NCBI RefSeq assembly: GCF_000176915.2 | Contig: NC_014844.1 | Span: 3,224,001 to 3,288,000, forward strand | Direction: 5' to 3' | Source of the DNA: Pseudodesulfovibrio aespoeensis Aspo-2 | GTDB taxonomy: Bacteria; Desulfobacterota; Desulfovibrionia; Desulfovibrionales; Desulfovibrionaceae | DNA: 64,000 nucleotides | Shown here: positions 26,767 through 35,249 of the stretch, piece after piece | Numbering within the stretch: position 1 is the first letter of the stretch | How the letters are laid out: the number at the start of each line of letters is the position of its first letter | The notes under the pieces: model-generated | Seen by the model: only the letters and a program-made list of their open reading frames with translations | The model's database searches: none | Told to the model about the DNA's origin: nothing | Position numbers and translations under genes: made by a program

Positions 26767-27558
26767 CTAGGTGCGGAACATGTGGGAAAATCCGGGATCG
26801 TAGAGCAGGGAGCGGGCCTGTCCGGCGTCGTGAGCGCCCTGGCCGGGCAGGATCAGGAAAACCGTCTGGCGGGTGAAGCCACGCTCGCGGGCCGTGGCGG
26901 CCAGATGCGCCAGATCGGTCTCGACCACGGCCTGATCGGGCCAGCCCACGCGCCGCGCAATGACCACCAGGGTGGCCGGGGCCAGCCCACCGGCCAGCAA
27001 TTCACCCTGCACGCCCGCCGGATCGCCCGCCGAGAGATAGACGCACATGGCCGAGCCGTGGGCGGCCAGGGAGCGCAGGGATTCGGTCTCAGGCACCGGG
27101 GTCTTGCCCGCCAGCCGGGTCAGGATCAGGGTCTGGGTGACTTCCGGCACGGTGTAGGACCGCCCGGCCAGAGCTGCGGCGGCAAAGGCCGAGGTCACGC
27201 CCGGCACCACGGCGCAGGGCACGCCGTCACGCGCCAGCAGGTCCATCTGCTCGCGGATGGCCCCGTACAGGGAGGGGTCGCCGGTGTGGACGCGGGCCAC
27301 GGTGCCGCCCTGGCGCACGGTCTCCATGATCAGGGCATGGGTCTGGTCAAGGGACAGGGGCGCGGAATCGACCACGCGCGCGCCGGGCCGGGCGCAGGCC
27401 ACCACCTCGGGCGGCACCAGCGATCCGGCATAGAGCACGAGGTCTGCCCCGGCGATGAGCCGCTGCCCCTTGATGGTCAAAAGCTCGGGATCGCCCGGCC
27501 CCGCGCCGATAAAATGGACCATGCCCATGTCGTGGACCATGCCCTTCTCGTCGCCCAT
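26767..27558 (-). CDS. cobM: Precorrin-4 / cobalt-precorrin-4 C11-methyltransferase
   Basis: SAM-dependent methylation step in cobalamin (corrin ring) synthesis. About 263 residues starting MGDEKGM, with motifs VHFIGAGPGDPELLT, LYAGSLVPPEVV and RVHTGDPSLYGAIREQM typical of CobM/CbiF. The ATG overlaps the stop of the upstream exonuclease (TGATG), so the two are translationally coupled. A slightly shorter start (MVHDMG or MVHFIG) is possible. Whether it acts in the aerobic or anaerobic route follows from the organism; anaerobic (CbiF-like) is expected. Confidence 0.92.
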   Translation of the reverse strand: MGDEKGMVHDMGMVHFIGAGPGDPELLTIKGQRLIAGADLVLYAGSLVPPEVVACARPGARVVDSAPLSLDQTHALIMETVRQGGTVARVHTGDPSLYGAIREQMDLLARDGVPCAVVPGVTSAFAAAALAGRSYTVPEVTQTLILTRLAGKTPVPETESLRSLAAHGSAMCVYLSAGDPAGVQGELLAGGLAPATLVVIARRVGWPDQAVVETDLAHLAATARERGFTRQTVFLILPGQGAHDAGQARSLLYDPGFSHMFRT

Positions 27559-28097
27559 CACAGCACCCGGCTCAGGAAGGCGGGGTTCTCGCGCAGTCCG
27601 CTGACCGCGATGCGCGCGCACGCCTCGGCATCAGACGCGGCGTGGTGGTGGGTGAGTGTGATGCCGAGATGGCAGCAGACATTGGGCAGCTTGTTGGACG
27701 GCAGCTGCCAGGTGGTGCGCGCCAACTGGACAGTGCACAGAAACGGCTGCACAGGCGGCAGGCAGCGCGACTCGCGGCAGCAGGCGGCGAGCACGGACTT
27801 GTCGAACGAGGCGTTGTGGGCCACGAGAAAATCCGCGCCCTCAAAGAGTGGGGACAAATCCGGCCACAACTCGCCAAAGGCGGGCTGATCGGCCACGTCC
27901 TCCCAGTGGATGCCGTGGACCTGGACGCAAAAGGGGTTGAACCGCCGCCTGGGGGGCCGGATGAGGCGATAGTCGCGGGCCACGATCTCGCCCCGGTCCA
28001 CCACCACAAGGCCCACGGCGCAGGCCGAATCGCGCTTGGCGTCCGCAGTCTCGAAATCTATGGCCACGAATCGGGTGGTCTCAACGGTGGGTGTCAT
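27558..28097 (-). CDS. DnaQ-like 3'-5' exonuclease (DEDDh)
   Basis: A 179-residue exonuclease domain protein. Exo I is FVAIDFETAD, Exo II is LVAHNASFDKSVL and Exo III is HHAASDAEACA, the DEDDh arrangement of the proofreading/epsilon family. It is a stand-alone domain, not a whole polymerase subunit. It is coupled by TGATG to cobM, an odd pairing of nuclease and corrin genes. The start at 28097 (MTPTVETTRF) has only a weak ribosome site. Confidence 0.88.
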   Translation of the reverse strand: MTPTVETTRFVAIDFETADAKRDSACAVGLVVVDRGEIVARDYRLIRPPRRRFNPFCVQVHGIHWEDVADQPAFGELWPDLSPLFEGADFLVAHNASFDKSVLAACCRESRCLPPVQPFLCTVQLARTTWQLPSNKLPNVCCHLGITLTHHHAASDAEACARIAVSGLRENPAFLSRVL

Positions 28098-28227
28098 GGC
28101 GCTCCTTCACTCAAGTTCGTGCCACCGGGATACACCAAAGGCGTCCCCACGCCAAGCCGCCCGGCGGGCAGTGAATTTGGCCGAAGCAGCATATGGTTAC
28201 GCCCCACCCCCCACTGCCCGCAACGCA

Positions 28228-28351
28228 CTGGCGGCGGGAAATGGTTCGAGTGCTAGGCGCGAGAAACAGGAAAGACCGAAGCGTATTCCTCATACGCGAG
28301 GGTTTCCCTGGTTCGAAGCAACGACGCAATCGGGCCGTTTCCCGCCGCCAG
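28228..28351. repeat. 124-base palindrome with 14-bp perfect arms and inner hairpin
   Basis: CTGGCGGCGGGAAA (28228-28241) and TTTCCCGCCGCCAG (28338-28351) are perfect inverted repeats 96 bases apart. Inside, GCGTAT/ATACGC forms a hairpin flanked by GGAAA/TTTCC pairing. The right arm abuts the stop codon of cobL. Candidate transcript end structure, small RNA or dispersed mobile repeat. Confidence 0.7.
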
Positions 28352-29587
28352 TCAGGGTTTTTCGGCCCAGAGGATAAATACGGGATTTTGCGCCTTGAAG
28401 CGGAGATCGCCTGCCAGAGAGTCGGTGGCCGAGGCCTGGAGTTGGGTGACGCCGAAGTGCCAGCCCAGGGACTGGAAGTAGTCCTTGGCCGTGTGCAGCG
28501 TGTCGAGGAGGATGCAGTGGACGACCATGCGGCCACGCGGCTTGAGGCGGTTGCAGGCGATTTCGAGCAGGGTGGTGTCCTCATTGGATGGGCCGCCAAG
28601 GCCGCCGCCGATGAAGACACGGTCGGGCCGGGGCAATCCTTCGAGGCAGCCGGGCATGGAGCCGAGGACCACGTCCACCAGCCATGCGCCGGTGCGCCGG
28701 ATGTTCTCGCGGATCATGGCCGCGCGGGTCTTGTGCCGCTCCACGGCAAAGACGCGGCCCTGCCGGGCGAGGTGGGACGCCTCGATGGAGACCGAGCCGC
28801 AGCCCGCGCCCAGGTCCCAGATGGTGGAGGACGGCTCCACGTTGAGCAGGGCCAGCCCCGTGGCGCGCACGGGCAGCTTGGTGATCAGGTTCTTCTGGTG
28901 CAGGTAGAAGTGGTCGGGAATGCCCAGGGTCAGCTCGATCTCAGGCGGGTAGAGCCGCTCAAGGATGATGAGGTTGAGGTCCGCGAATTCCATGCCCCAG
29001 GTCTCGGGCAGGGCCAGGGGGCGGATGCGCTCCTGCGGGGTGCCCAGGTCTTCGAGCACGGTCATGGCAAAGCATTCGGCCCCGCGTTCGAGCAGGGCGC
29101 GGGCCACCTCTGCCGGGGTGTTCTCGGCATCGGTGAACACGGCGATGAGATCGGCGCGCACCAGGGCGGCGTAAAGCGGCGAGAAGTCGTCGCGGCCATG
29201 CAGGGAGACGAAGTCCATCTCCTGCCAGGCCAGACCGAGCCGGGCCGCAGCCAGCTGCATGGTGGAGAGGTTGGGCTCCACCAGCAGGTTTTCGCTGCCC
29301 AGCTCCTCGGCCAGCCGCTTGCCAATGCCGAAGAAGAGCGGGTCGCCGTCGCAGAGCACGGCCACGGTGCGCCCCTTGGCCGCAGCCTTGCGGATGGCTT
29401 CGAGCACCGGCGCGAGCTTGCCGGTGATGGGCAGCCGCTCGGCCCCCTTTTGGATCAGATCGTCCGGGCAGGCGGCCAGGAGCCGTTTGCCGCCCGCGAC
29501 AACATCGGCGCGGGCCAGCACCTCACGGGCGTGCGGGGTCATCTGGAGCGAACCGGGCGCAAGCCCGATGACATGGACAGGTTTCAT
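28352..29587 (-). CDS. cobL: Bifunctional precorrin-6Y C5,15-methyltransferase / decarboxylase (CbiE-CbiT fusion)
   Basis: Cobalamin synthesis enzyme with two methyltransferase domains in one 411-residue chain. The N-terminal CbiE-like half has VHVIGLAPGSLQMTPHAREVL and LCDGDPLFFGIGKRL. The C-terminal CbiT-like half has a class I SAM fold, IWDLGAGCGSVSIEA and VFIGGGLGGPS. A start at MKPVHVIG (29587) was chosen from family N-termini; the ribosome site is poor, and MPTMKP a few codons earlier is possible. It is separated from the exonuclease gene by the long palindrome. Confidence 0.93.
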   Translation of the reverse strand: MKPVHVIGLAPGSLQMTPHAREVLARADVVAGGKRLLAACPDDLIQKGAERLPITGKLAPVLEAIRKAAAKGRTVAVLCDGDPLFFGIGKRLAEELGSENLLVEPNLSTMQLAAARLGLAWQEMDFVSLHGRDDFSPLYAALVRADLIAVFTDAENTPAEVARALLERGAECFAMTVLEDLGTPQERIRPLALPETWGMEFADLNLIILERLYPPEIELTLGIPDHFYLHQKNLITKLPVRATGLALLNVEPSSTIWDLGAGCGSVSIEASHLARQGRVFAVERHKTRAAMIRENIRRTGAWLVDVVLGSMPGCLEGLPRPDRVFIGGGLGGPSNEDTTLLEIACNRLKPRGRMVVHCILLDTLHTAKDYFQSLGWHFGVTQLQASATDSLAGDLRFKAQNPVFILWAEKP

Positions 29588-29770
29588 GGTCGGCATTATC
29601 GGCATGGTCGCCAATGTAGCCAAAATCCGGGCCGGGGGAAAGGGGAATGCGCCTTGGCCGCCACTTGGCCCAGATGCGCCCCTCCCGTTTGACCGGATCG
29701 ATTATTGTGCTATGGGTAAGGCATTGTGAAAGAGGTCAACGGGTTGTCGACACAGCGCCAAGGAGAGCAG

Positions 29771-30418
29771 ATGCAGTTTTTTCTGGATACGGCCAATGTG
29801 GATCAGATTCGTGAGGTGCAGGGGCTGGGGCTGCTGGACGGCGTGACCACCAACCCGACGCTGCTGGCCCGACAGGGCGGCGACTGGCGCGAGCAGGCCT
29901 CGCTCATCTGCTCCATGGTGGACGGCCCGGTGAGCCTTGAGGTCATCGCCACCACCCATGAGGAGATGATCAAGGAGGCCAAGGACCTGGTCTCGTTCGG
30001 CGAGAACGTGGTGGTCAAGATCCCCATGATCGCCGAGGGGCTCCGGGCCATGCGCGAGCTTGGCGAGCGCGGCATCCGGGTCAACGCCACCCTGGTCTTC
30101 TCGCCCGCCCAGGCGCTGCTGGCGGCCAAGCTGGGGGCCACCTACGTTTCGCCGTTCGTGGGTCGGCTCGACGGGCTCTCCCAGAGCGGCATGGAGTGCG
30201 TGGAGCAGATACGCACCATATTCGACAACTACGACTTCAAGACCCAGATCCTGGTAGCCAGCGTGCGCCACCCCATGCACGTCCTGGACGCGGCCCTCAT
30301 CGGCGCGGACGTGGTCACCCTGCCCTACGCCACCCTGGCCCAACTGATCCGCCACCCCCTGACCGACTCCGGCCTGGCCGCCTTCCTGGCCGACTGGGAG
30401 GCATTCCAGAAGGGGTAG
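29771..30418 (+). CDS. fsa: Transaldolase-like fructose-6-phosphate aldolase family protein
   Basis: A 215-residue small transaldolase/FSA family enzyme that makes or splits ketose phosphates. The sequence MQFFLDTANVDQIREVQG, LDGVTTNPTLLARQG and the Schiff-base lysine in VVVKIPMI (about K86) identify the family; ATYVSPFVGRLDG and VASVRHP are also typical. AAGGAGA lies eight bases before ATG 29771. Transaldolase versus aldolase activity cannot be settled by sequence alone. Confidence 0.9.
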   Translation: MQFFLDTANVDQIREVQGLGLLDGVTTNPTLLARQGGDWREQASLICSMVDGPVSLEVIATTHEEMIKEAKDLVSFGENVVVKIPMIAEGLRAMRELGERGIRVNATLVFSPAQALLAAKLGATYVSPFVGRLDGLSQSGMECVEQIRTIFDNYDFKTQILVASVRHPMHVLDAALIGADVVTLPYATLAQLIRHPLTDSGLAAFLADWEAFQKG

Positions 30419-30517
30419 GCGGACGATCAATACCTGCATGGCAACGCAGACGTCAGGTCGAGGGAGATGAACACTCTATGCACAATGACCCTATTCCCCT
30501 GACACCCCTCCCGCCCC

Positions 30518-31288
30518 TCAGTGGGTATCTATCTCCACGCCGATGGGGCAGTGGTCGGAGCCGGGCACCTCGGGCTCTATCCAGGCGCGCACCACCTTGG
30601 GGCGCAGCTCTTCGGAGACAAAGAAGTAGTCAATGCGCCAGCCCGCGTTGTTCTGGCGGGCGTTGAAGCGGTAGGACCACCAGGAGTAGTGGCCGGGGCC
30701 GTCCTCGAACAGGCGGAAGGTGTCCACATAGCCGTGGGCGATGAAGCGGTCAATCCAGGCGCGCTCCTCGGGCAGGAAACCGGAGCGCTCCGCATTGGCC
30801 TTGGGGTTCTTGAGGTCGATCTCGCAATGGGCGGTGTTGAAGTCGCCGCCGACCACGATGGGCTTGGTCTTGCGCAGGGCCTGGGCATGGTCCAGGAAGG
30901 CGTCGTAGAAGCCCATCTTGAAGGCCAGCCGGTCGTCGCCCATCTGGCCGTTGGGAAAATAGATGTTGAAGAGGTGGAAGTCGGGATATTCTAGATGCAG
31001 CACGCGCCCCTCGCCCTGAAAACGCGCGTCGGGCAGGCCGATGGTCACGGCCAGGGGCTCTGGGTTGGCAAAGCAGGCCACGCCGGAGTAGCCCTTTTTC
31101 TTCCTGGACCAATTCCAGTAGTGGTTGGCGTAGGAGTCGGGCTCGCGCTCTTCGGGCGCGAGCTGGTCCGGGTGGGCCTTGGTCTCCTGGAGCATGACCA
31201 CATCGCCGCCGCAGCCGTCGAGCCAGTCGCGGAAGTTCTTCTTGATCACGGCCCGGTAGCCGTTGACGTTCCATGAATAGATGATCAC
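30518..31288 (-). CDS. xth: Exodeoxyribonuclease III / AP endonuclease
   Basis: A DNA-repair nuclease cutting at abasic sites and trimming 3' ends. About 256 residues from GTG 31288 (IIYSWNVNGYRA), with metal and catalytic motifs LQETKAHPDQL, VVGGDFNTAH and the ending GSDHCPIGVEI. The start is set by GGAGG seven bases before GTG; an open frame to 31369 is not used. It stands alone between fsa (convergent) and the small membrane peptide. Confidence 0.93.
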   Translation of the reverse strand: MIIYSWNVNGYRAVIKKNFRDWLDGCGGDVVMLQETKAHPDQLAPEEREPDSYANHYWNWSRKKKGYSGVACFANPEPLAVTIGLPDARFQGEGRVLHLEYPDFHLFNIYFPNGQMGDDRLAFKMGFYDAFLDHAQALRKTKPIVVGGDFNTAHCEIDLKNPKANAERSGFLPEERAWIDRFIAHGYVDTFRLFEDGPGHYSWWSYRFNARQNNAGWRIDYFFVSEELRPKVVRAWIEPEVPGSDHCPIGVEIDTH

Positions 31289-31307
31289 GCCGAACCCTCC
31301 AAAGGCA

Positions 31308-31336
31308 AAGGGGAACCGCACCAGCCGATTCCCCTT
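31308..31336 (-). terminator. Candidate hairpin after the 29-residue peptide gene
   Basis: AAGGGGAA (31308-31315) pairs with TTCCCCTT (31329-31336) with a 13-base loop, lying between the small peptide gene and xth on the same strand. It would end the short transcript, though the U tract is weak. Confidence 0.35.
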
Positions 31337-31411
31337 GCTACCGCCGGTCTCCCGGCAAAAACTTTGCATCGCGCCGCCCGTGACCGGGTGACGATGACAG
31401 CCGTCTGCCGA

Positions 31412-31501
31412 CTACTTCTCGTTGGGGGTGCTGACCTTGATCATCACCAGCGCGGCGATGGTCATGCCCAGGCCCAGGAAAAACCAGAAGAAACCAATCA
31501 T
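31412..31501 (-). CDS. Single-pass membrane peptide (29 aa)
   Basis: A very short open frame starting MIGFFWFFLGLGM and ending KVSTPNEK. A continuous hydrophobic run of about 20 residues followed by a charged tail is a single membrane segment. AGGAGG lies nine bases before the ATG, a strong ribosome site, and the reading frame is closed neatly by TAG. It has no recognised family; tiny membrane peptides often act as small subunits or regulators of larger complexes. It is divergent from the flavoprotein gene. Confidence 0.6.
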   Translation of the reverse strand: MIGFFWFFLGLGMTIAALVMIKVSTPNEK

Positions 31502-31615
31502 AGCCACATCCTCCTCTTTTGCTTGGTCGAACTTCCTTCCTAGCAGAATCCGTGCTGCTTGAAAAGGCGGTTTTGCCCTCTGGCCCATACGGACCTTCCC
31601 TGTTAGTGTCGCGCC

Positions 31616-32812
31616 ATGTCAACACCAGCACACTTTGATGTCATCATTCTGGGCGCAGGGGCTTCAGGCCTGTATTGCGCCATGCACGCGGCCATGCGCG
31701 GCCTGCGGGTCGCCATCATCGACCACGCGGACAAGCCTGGCCGCAAGGTCCGCGTCTCGGGCGGGGGCAAGTGCAACTTCACCAACCTCGACGTGACGCC
31801 CGCCAACTACCTGTGCGCCAATCCCCACTTCGTCAAATCAGCCCTGGCCCGCCACTCTCCGTGGGACGTGATCACCTTTTTCACCGAGCACGGCGTGACC
31901 TTTGAGGAGCGCGAGCACGGCCAGCTCTTCACCCTCAAGGGGGCCGGGCATCTGGCCGGCATCCTGGTGGACCGCTGCCACAAGCTCGGCGTGGACATGC
32001 TCCTGGGCCGGACCATCGAGGCCGTGGACGGCCCCGGCCCGTTCCGGGTCAACACCGGGGGCGAGATATTCAAGGCGGACGCCCTGGTCATCGCCCTGGG
32101 CGGCCCGTCGTGGCCCCAGGTGGGAGCCACGGACCTCGGCTTCCGGCTGGCCGGGCAGTTCGGCCTGCCCCTGGTCAGGCCCAAGCCGGGGCTGGTCCCC
32201 CTGGTCTTTGCCAGGGACGAGCGCGAACTGTGCGAATCCCTGGCCGGCAACGCCCTGGACGTGACCATCGAGTGCAACGGCGCGCGCTTCACCGACGCGT
32301 TGCTCTTCACCCACAAGGGCATCTCCGGCCCGGCCACGCTCCAGATATCGTCCCACTGGCGCGAGGGCGACCCGGTGATCATCGACTTCCTGCCCCGCAT
32401 GTCCGTGGCCGATCTGGTGGAAGCGAACCGCACCTCCACCATGCAACTGCGCACCCTGCTCAGCCAGGAGCTGCCCAAGCGGCTGCCGTCCGCCATCCTG
32501 TCCGAGTCTCTGGCCGCCACCGAGGTCAGCCAGCTGAGCAAGCGGCAGATCGAGGTGGCCGCCAACCGCGTCCACCGCTTCAGCGTCACGCCCGCCAGCA
32601 CCGAGGGCTATGCCAAGGCCGAGGTGACCGTGGGCGGCGTGGACACCTCCTGCATCTCGTCCAAGACCTTTGCATGCACCACCGTGCCCGGCCTGCACGT
32701 CATCGGCGAGACCCTGGACGTCACCGGCCACCTGGGCGGCTACAATCTGCACTGGGCCTTTGCCTCGGCAGTCGCCTGCGCCGAGGGGCTGGCGGAAAAT
32801 CGGAACAGTTGA
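31616..32812 (+). CDS. HI0933-family flavoprotein (NAD(P)/FAD-dependent oxidoreductase)
   Basis: A 398-residue flavoprotein of the HI0933/YhiN family; some members are called aminoacetone oxidase, but the substrate is not established. The N-terminal FAD fold is VIILGAGASGLYCAMHAA; GRKVRVSGGGKCNFTN is the hallmark sequence. The C-terminus has GETLDVTGHLGGYNLHWAFAS. The ATG at 31616 sits directly at the start of the Rossmann strand. It is followed by a strong bidirectional terminator. Confidence 0.92.
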   Translation: MSTPAHFDVIILGAGASGLYCAMHAAMRGLRVAIIDHADKPGRKVRVSGGGKCNFTNLDVTPANYLCANPHFVKSALARHSPWDVITFFTEHGVTFEEREHGQLFTLKGAGHLAGILVDRCHKLGVDMLLGRTIEAVDGPGPFRVNTGGEIFKADALVIALGGPSWPQVGATDLGFRLAGQFGLPLVRPKPGLVPLVFARDERELCESLAGNALDVTIECNGARFTDALLFTHKGISGPATLQISSHWREGDPVIIDFLPRMSVADLVEANRTSTMQLRTLLSQELPKRLPSAILSESLAATEVSQLSKRQIEVAANRVHRFSVTPASTEGYAKAEVTVGGVDTSCISSKTFACTTVPGLHVIGETLDVTGHLGGYNLHWAFASAVACAEGLAENRNS

Positions 32813-32838
32813 CAGCACAACCGCCAGAATCAGGCCCA

Positions 32839-32890
32839 CGAAAAGACCGCCTCCCCCATGTGAAATTCTGCGGGGGAGGCGGTCTTTTCG
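32839..32890. terminator. Strong bidirectional terminator
   Basis: Perfect 19-bp arms (32839-32857 and 32872-32890) with a 14-base loop, including A-rich and T-rich ends (GAAAAGACC / GGTCTTTTC). Sits between the convergent flavoprotein gene and cmk, so it can serve both. Confidence 0.92.
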
Positions 32891-32927
32891 CGCCCGGAAT
32901 CAGGCGACCGGTATCAGCCAATCGGAA

Positions 32928-33590
32928 TCAGGCGCGCACACCCCGGACCAGGGCCGCGAAGGCCTCGTCGATGGTCAGGCTGGTGGTGTCGACAATCACG
33001 GCGTCGGGCGCGGGCCGGAGCGGGGCCTCGGCCCGGTTGCGGTCCTGGTGGTCGCGCCGGGCGATCTGGTCGCGCAGCTCGTCGAGATCGGCGGGCTGGC
33101 CCATGTCCGTGAGCTGCCGGAAACGCCGCCGGGCGCGCTCGTCCGGGGTGGCGTCGAGGAAGAACTTGCGGTGCGCGGCCGGGAAGACCACGGTGCCCAT
33201 GTCGCGGCCCTCGGCCACCAGGGAGAAACGCTCGCCCAGAGCCTGCTGGGCCGTCTTGAGACTGGCCCGGACCACGGGCAAGGTGGCGATGTTCGAGGCC
33301 CACATGCCCACCTGCTCGGTGCGCACCTCGTCGCCGATGGGCGCGCCGTCCAGGGTGAGGACCGAATCCTCGCCGATGCCGGACAGGGAAAAGACCATCC
33401 CGGCCAGCACCGACGCCAGCTCGGCCTCGCCGCGCTCCCAAGCCCCCTGGCCCAGCCGCCGGGCAATGGCCCGGAACATGGCCCCGGTATCGAGATACGG
33501 GATGGACAAGGCGCGCGCCAGCCGCTTGGCCACCGTGGATTTGCCCACGCCAGCCGGGCCGTCGATGGTGACGATGAGCGGGCTATGCAC
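32928..33590 (-). CDS. cmk: Cytidylate kinase
   Basis: Phosphorylates CMP and dCMP. 220 residues, with the P-loop GPAGVGKST near the N-terminus, then YLDTGAMFRA and SLVAEGRDMGTVVFP. The GTG at 33590 lies within the last codons of hisC (overlap of 8 bases), with GGAG upstream. Long upstream open frames are ignored because the P-loop is normally close to the start. Confidence 0.93.
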   Translation of the reverse strand: MHSPLIVTIDGPAGVGKSTVAKRLARALSIPYLDTGAMFRAIARRLGQGAWERGEAELASVLAGMVFSLSGIGEDSVLTLDGAPIGDEVRTEQVGMWASNIATLPVVRASLKTAQQALGERFSLVAEGRDMGTVVFPAAHRKFFLDATPDERARRRFRQLTDMGQPADLDELRDQIARRDHQDRNRAEAPLRPAPDAVIVDTTSLTIDEAFAALVRGVRA

Positions 33591-34683
33591 CGAGAATCTC
33601 CGCCAGGGCGGCGAGGAAGGCCCGGTTCTCGCCATCGGTGCCCACATTGACCCGGATCATGGCCCCCAGGCCGAAGCTGGCCAGCGGGCGGACGATGATG
33701 CCGCGCTTGAGCAGCGACTCGAACACCTGCCGGGCGGGCATGGGCGGCTCGAACATGACGAAGTTGGCCTGGCTGGGCCACACCCGGCAGCCGAGGCGGG
33801 GCAGCTCGTTCAGGAAATACTCGCGGCCATGCATGACCACGGCCAGGGTCTCGTTGTAGAAGGTGTCGTCGTCCAGGGCAGCGATGGCCGCTTCCTCGGC
33901 CAGCAGGTTGACCGTGAAGGGGATGCGGGAGTTCTTCATGTGCGCGGCCACTGAGGGCGGCATGATGCCAAAGCCCACGCGCAGCCCGGCCAGCCCGTAG
34001 GCCTTGGAGAAGGTCCGCAGCGCCACCAGATTCTCGAACCGGTCAAAGGCCTGGACCGGGGTGTAGGACTCGGGCGGCCAGACGAAATCAATGTACGCCT
34101 CGTCCACCACCAGCAGGCAGTCGGGCGGCAGCACCCCGGCCAGCACCGAGAGGTCCTCGACGCCTGCGGCCTGTCCGGTGGGGTTGTCCGGGCTGGTGAC
34201 GAAAACCATGATGGTGTTCTCGTCCGCAGCCTCGGCCATCTTGTCCAGCGGCAGCTCGAAATCCGCGCCCCTCTGCACCTCGCGGTATTCCACGCCGGTC
34301 AGCTGGGCGCACATGCGGTACATGGAGAAGCAGTGCTCGTAGCAGACCACGTTGCTCTTGCCCGGAACGGCCCGGATGCGAAAGAGCATGTCGATGATCT
34401 CGTCAGACCCGTTGCCCACCACCACGCACTCGGCGGGCACGCCCACGGACCGGGCGATCTCGGCCACCAGCCGGGGCGAATGGTTCTCGGGATAGCGGAA
34501 GGTGCGGGCCGCGTGGCGGGCGATGACCTTCTGGACCACGGGCGAGGCGCCCAGCGGATTCTCGTTGCTGGCCAGCTTGATGACCGTGTCGAGCCCGTAG
34601 AGCTCCTTGATCCTCTCGATGGTCAGCCCCGGCGTGTACGGCTCGAAATCGCGTATCTCGGGACGGACGCTGAAGTCTTTCAT
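33583..34683 (-). CDS. hisC: Histidinol-phosphate aminotransferase
   Basis: PLP enzyme of histidine synthesis, 366 residues. PLP-binding and substrate motifs include LASNENPLGASP, VVGNGSDEIIDML, SPDNPTGQ, VVDEAYIDF and the Schiff-base lysine in RTFSKAYGLAGLR (about residue 227). Its end overlaps the cmk start, forming a hisC-cmk pair as seen in related bacteria. The start MKDFSVRPEI was chosen from family length. Confidence 0.94.
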   Translation of the reverse strand: MKDFSVRPEIRDFEPYTPGLTIERIKELYGLDTVIKLASNENPLGASPVVQKVIARHAARTFRYPENHSPRLVAEIARSVGVPAECVVVGNGSDEIIDMLFRIRAVPGKSNVVCYEHCFSMYRMCAQLTGVEYREVQRGADFELPLDKMAEAADENTIMVFVTSPDNPTGQAAGVEDLSVLAGVLPPDCLLVVDEAYIDFVWPPESYTPVQAFDRFENLVALRTFSKAYGLAGLRVGFGIMPPSVAAHMKNSRIPFTVNLLAEEAAIAALDDDTFYNETLAVVMHGREYFLNELPRLGCRVWPSQANFVMFEPPMPARQVFESLLKRGIIVRPLASFGLGAMIRVNVGTDGENRAFLAALAEILGA

Positions 34684-34742
34684 GGGTACCCCCTCCCCAA
34701 ATGGTGTCTGGATCGACCGCAGCCGCCGAATCCCCTGTCGGC

Positions 34743-34769
34743 AAAAAAAGGAACGGCCTGAGCCGTTCC
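34743..34769 (-). terminator. Terminator after the universal stress protein gene
   Basis: GGAACGGC (34750-34757) pairs with GCCGTTCC (34762-34769) with a 4-base loop; on the minus strand seven T residues follow. A classic intrinsic terminator. Confidence 0.88.
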
Positions 34770-34808
34770 CTTATAATCTTTACCCGCCCCCGTAAAGGGG
34801 AACGCAGG

Positions 34809-35249
34809 CTAGCTGGGCCGGACGGTCAGCACCGGAACCTTGGAGGACTTGACCACCTTCTCGGCCACGGAGCCGAACAGGATGCGGTCGATGCCCTTGC
34901 GGCCATGGGTGCCCATGACGATCATGTCGCACTTCTCGGCCTCGGCGATGGACAGGATCTCCTCGGCTGGGTAGCCGGTGACCACCTTGCCCACGGTGGT
35001 CAGATCCTTGAAGTTGTCCTTGACGAACTCGGTCATGGTGTCCTCGGCCCCGGTGACGATCTCGCCCACGAAGTTCTCTATGGAGCTGGGCGGCACATGA
35101 AAGCCCACATATTGGCTCAAGGAAGGCGCCACATAAAGCACTACCACTGTGCCGCCGGAGCAGCCCGCGATCAGGTTGGCGTACTCCGCAACCCTGGGGC
35201 TGTAGTCCGAAAAATCAACCGCGCACAACACTCTCTTGACATTGGCCAT
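34809..35249 (-). CDS. Universal stress protein (UspA family)
   Basis: A 146-residue Usp-fold protein starting MANVKRVLCAVDFSDYSPRV, with the ATP-type motif MGTHGRKGIDRILFGSVAEKVV near the C-terminus (GxxGxxxxxxGS pattern). Members act in stress and energy signalling, with targets usually unknown. The ATG at 35249 is eight bases after AAGGAG; an ATG two codons earlier is too close to that site. Single gene with its own terminator. Confidence 0.9.
   Translation of the reverse strand: MANVKRVLCAVDFSDYSPRVAEYANLIAGCSGGTVVVLYVAPSLSQYVGFHVPPSSIENFVGEIVTGAEDTMTEFVKDNFKDLTTVGKVVTGYPAEEILSIAEAEKCDMIVMGTHGRKGIDRILFGSVAEKVVKSSKVPVLTVRPS

Noticed and set aside
28243..28320. tRNA-like GGTTCGA sequences in the long palindrome
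   Set aside because: Only the T-loop-like motif is present; no acceptor stem, anticodon arm or CCA end could be built.
28098..28351. Cobalamin riboswitch near cobL and cobM
   Set aside because: No B12-box-like conserved core was recognised, and the structure is a simple nested palindrome downstream, not upstream, of cobL.
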